From Corella eumyota (lineage: Eukaryota; Chordata; Ascidiacea; Phlebobranchia; Corellidae), in assembly GCA_963082875.1 (NCBI GenBank), contig OY720103.1, positions 1,612,001 to 1,676,000 of the forward strand: a stretch of DNA of 64,000 bases, written 5' to 3'. Each line of letters begins with the position of its first letter. Within the stretch, counting starts at the first letter, position 1. The notes below the pieces were generated by a model. The model had not been told where the DNA came from. It saw nothing but the letters and a program-made list of their open reading frames with translations, and ran no database searches. Made by a program: the position numbers and the translations under genes. Below are positions 61,535 through 64,000 of the stretch, one piece after another.

Positions 61535-63239
61535 ATGGACGAAAAACCCAACAAAAAGGATTATGGTCATAGCAGTGGAAAGGAACTACAAGAACATAGT
61601 CCTGGAAAATGGTTTAGCAATTGGGAAGACCAATGTATAAGAGAGGTAAATGCCTTACTTAGCTTAACTTTTTAGTTTATTGTTTATAGGCCAATTATAA
61701 CTACTATTGCCTGTTAAACCTATACCTAATGACAATGTACATTTCCTGCTTTGTGTTTAGATATTTGTCCCCACTTTACCTTGTAATTTTTTGTAATACA
61801 GGCTGAAAGTGATACTACTGCTGATAGTTTATATGCAAGCGAACATCAAGATTTGGAACAAAAACTATGGCTTTCGTTTCAGAACACTGCATCGGCTATT
61901 GCCCAACTCTACAAAGGTATAAACCAAGGTTACCATACTTACATTTTTAAACTAATAATATATGGGCTACAAAAGTTAATGTTATTTTTTTTTGATTTAT
62001 AGATCGTGCCCAGGGTAGGGAAGAAATGTGGATTTCATTTCAAAATGCTGCTGAATTTGCCACAAATATGTACAGAGGTAAAACTAAATATCAAATACTT
62101 TAATTTGAATAATCTATTTGTCAAATAAAAATATATAAATGTTTTTGTCCTACATTATATTTAACCAAAAGATGTGAACTTTTTTGTTTGTAGATGGCAC
62201 CGATGGCTGTAAAACAATGTCAGATTTTGCATCTGAATGTGGATACCATAGAAGAAACAAAGAACTTTTGTTATGGGCAAAAAAAAGGAGAAGACATATT
62301 CGGTAAAGCTTTGTTGTTTGACTCATTTGGATATCACAGATTACATCATTTTCTATTTTTATAAATCTTAACCTTTGTAATGTGAGAGTATGTGTAGCTA
62401 TATTTAAAGTGATAGGAAGTAAAAGCTGACATGTAAACACAACATTTTTCAATAAACACAACATTTGTCAATTTTGCTGTATAAGTGCTTTTGTCATCCA
62501 TGTTATCTGAATGTTGTTACAGCCGCGAAGATTTAATCGGGTATTTATGTGGCCGCTCACCACCCCCGCCACTTTGGGCTATCAGACCTTCATCTTCATT
62601 ATCTAGAAACCAGGAATCGAAGAAAGACAATCGATTGCAAACTTTTAGAGACGCTGTTTCAGAAAATGGTAACTATTCAAACAGTACAATTCAGTATAGA
62701 CCTCTGTTAAATACCCTTTTAATACACCCCAACCATTCACAGTAGAGTATACTATTTCATAATGTCAGTATATAGTATTATATTATAAAATATAAAAGAG
62801 TATAGAATAACAATGGTCGTAAGTATATACTGTAAATAAATAAAGGGGTTTATTAATAGTGGGTGTGTCCTTTCATAGTTAATGTTTTATTGACTTTTAT
62901 TTAGGCCTTAATGGAGCAATGGCCGGAATAAGCTTTGGTGGCGAATCACAACTAAATCCTAACTCCTCACAAACAAGAAACTGCCAACAAAGTAAGAATC
63001 ATAATAACTCTAAAGTAGTTTAAATTTTTACCAACTGAGGCTACCAATAGGGCTCCTGTATTAGGTTCTAAAAATGTAATTTTTCTTTAGATTTTCACCC
63101 TGACCTCACTGCATTTTTATCCGAAGAATTCCAAAGACGAGCTGAACTATTAAACACCAGAGGGCGATCAAATTCACCCTCCAGAAAACGGCCATCAGGC
63201 CACGACTCTAAACCTTCGTCGCCTAAACGTAGAAAATAA
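61535..63239 (+). CDS. HAPSTR1: HAPSTR1 (C16orf72/TAPR1) homologue, HUWE1-associated stress-response regulator
   Basis: Seven exons (61,535-61,645; 61,802-61,916; 62,003-62,077; 62,194-62,302; 62,523-62,668; 62,905-62,991; 63,091-63,239) give 226 residues; human is about 275. Conserved blocks in order: EHSPGKWFSNWEDQC (20-34), KLWLSFQNTASAIAQLYKDR (57-76), MWISFQNAAEFATNMYRD (82-99), ECGYHRRNKELLLWAKKRRR (about 110-130), IRREDLIGYLCGRSPPPP (about 132-149), FRDAVSENGLNGAMAGISFG (171-190) and a basic end SPSRKRP...SPKRRK, a likely nuclear localisation signal. In mammals it is a nuclear protein that binds the HECT ligase HUWE1 and tunes stress signalling. The ATG at 61,535 was chosen because it aligns with the human start; the frame is open upstream to 61,382 but that extension is unlike the family. 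The middle linker is shorter than in human. Confidence 0.95.
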
Positions 63240-64000
63240 AAACAAATTTCGATACACATTTTAAGTGTTTAAACCCGCTACTAATACAGCTGTAAACATA
63301 TTTTTATTGTTCCAGCTAGCCTATAATATATCTCAAAGTCTTCATATAGGAAATAATTCTTAGTGAAGGCCTCACTTCGTCTGATTTAGTATTTTATTAT
63401 TCTTTTATCTTTTCATTTATTCGTTAGCGGAAATTGATTTTTAGCAAAAAATAAGAATTATTGAATTTGATTGATTTGTGTTCAACAAACCTGGTTCAAG
63501 TGCCTTACTTAGATAGCAATTTCATTTAAACTAAAATACAGGATTCTAAAATTAATAAATTGGTAAGATATTTGGTAATTTTTTGCTAATTCTAATAGGG
63601 TTGTATAGTAAAATTTTGTTTATTATATTTGCACAATATAATATATGCCAACCCAAAAAAGATTTTCAAAATATTTTAAGGAAATTATTTTGCTTTTCTA
63701 TGTTGTTTGTTTTTATTTTTCTTTGCTTTCTGTTCTTTCCATTTAAATTATAGAAATTGGATTAAGTTATTCTGTCCTTTGCCGGAAGTGTTTATTAAAT
63801 TAAAGAATTGGTGCTGCGTTGTGCACACCTTGAAAAATTGTGTAGATATTTATTTGTTGACATTTAGAAAATACATTTTTTTGTTTCGAAAATATTCAAC
63901 TTTCTTTACTGTGTGTGTTTGTGTTTGAACAAAATTGTTTTGCTTTTTGGTGATTATTTTTCATTAAAAAATTGGTTTAAAATAATTGATTTTTGGTTCT
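63240..64000 (+). other. 3' flank of HAPSTR1
   Basis: No gene is seen. AATAAA at 63,554-63,559 is a candidate poly(A) signal (3'UTR of ~320 nt). Past about 63,640 the sequence is T-rich on the plus strand; a 73-codon open frame from 63,707 is hydrophobic and low-complexity and is not taken as a gene. Confidence 0.5.

Noticed and set aside
63707-63928. Open frame of 73 codons downstream of HAPSTR1.
   Set aside because: T-rich low-complexity sequence giving a Phe/Leu-rich peptide with no splice or promoter context; likely UTR or flank.

Overview
This is a eukaryotic, AT-rich window. Genes have GT-AG introns, and the proteins are animal families: an ITCH/WWP-type HECT ligase, HAPSTR1, speriolin, SLC43 transporters and a PDI relative. 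Short introns, high AT and the mix of chordate-type families fit an invertebrate chordate such as an ascidian tunicate (Ciona-like). The species is an inference; no sequence here proves it.

Layout. Bases 1-28,845 are two satellite arrays. Satellite A (1-23,011) is about 73 tandem copies of a ~313-bp monomer, with higher-order repeats of ~1,563 bp (five monomers) on the left and a 4,173-bp block present twice on the right. It joins abruptly to satellite B (23,012-28,845), a compound minisatellite of a ~44-nt header plus a variable number of 14-nt units. From 28,850 to 32,500 the DNA is mostly unique and non-coding, with a diverged repeat pair and the 3' end of a FAM227-like gene on the minus strand.

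From 32,542 to 47,799 a 12-exon plus-strand gene encodes a four-thioredoxin-fold PDI relative that has lost both CxxC sites. Its 10.2-kb second intron holds two intronless minus-strand SLC43-type transporter genes and a ~706-bp tandem array with palindromic minisatellites. A small minus-strand ORF (47,796-48,008, possibly GON7-like) meets the PDI gene tail to tail, with overlapping stop codons. Next on the minus strand are a 23-exon ITCH/WWP-type E3 ligase (49,441-58,953) and a 3-exon speriolin-like gene (59,696-60,836). The latter shares a putative bidirectional promoter with a 7-exon plus-strand HAPSTR1 gene (61,535-63,239).

The gene models were built by hand from splice sites. Reading phase closes across every intron in the PDI, ITCH/WWP, speriolin and HAPSTR1 models, giving 595, 874, 327 and 226 residues. 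The genes do not form one pathway. The linkages visible are a ubiquitin ligase beside HAPSTR1 (in mammals a partner of another HECT ligase, HUWE1), and several families with germline-biased members (PDILT-type, speriolin, FAM227). I recognised no retroviral, LTR or Polinton-like element, tRNA, rRNA or CRISPR array.
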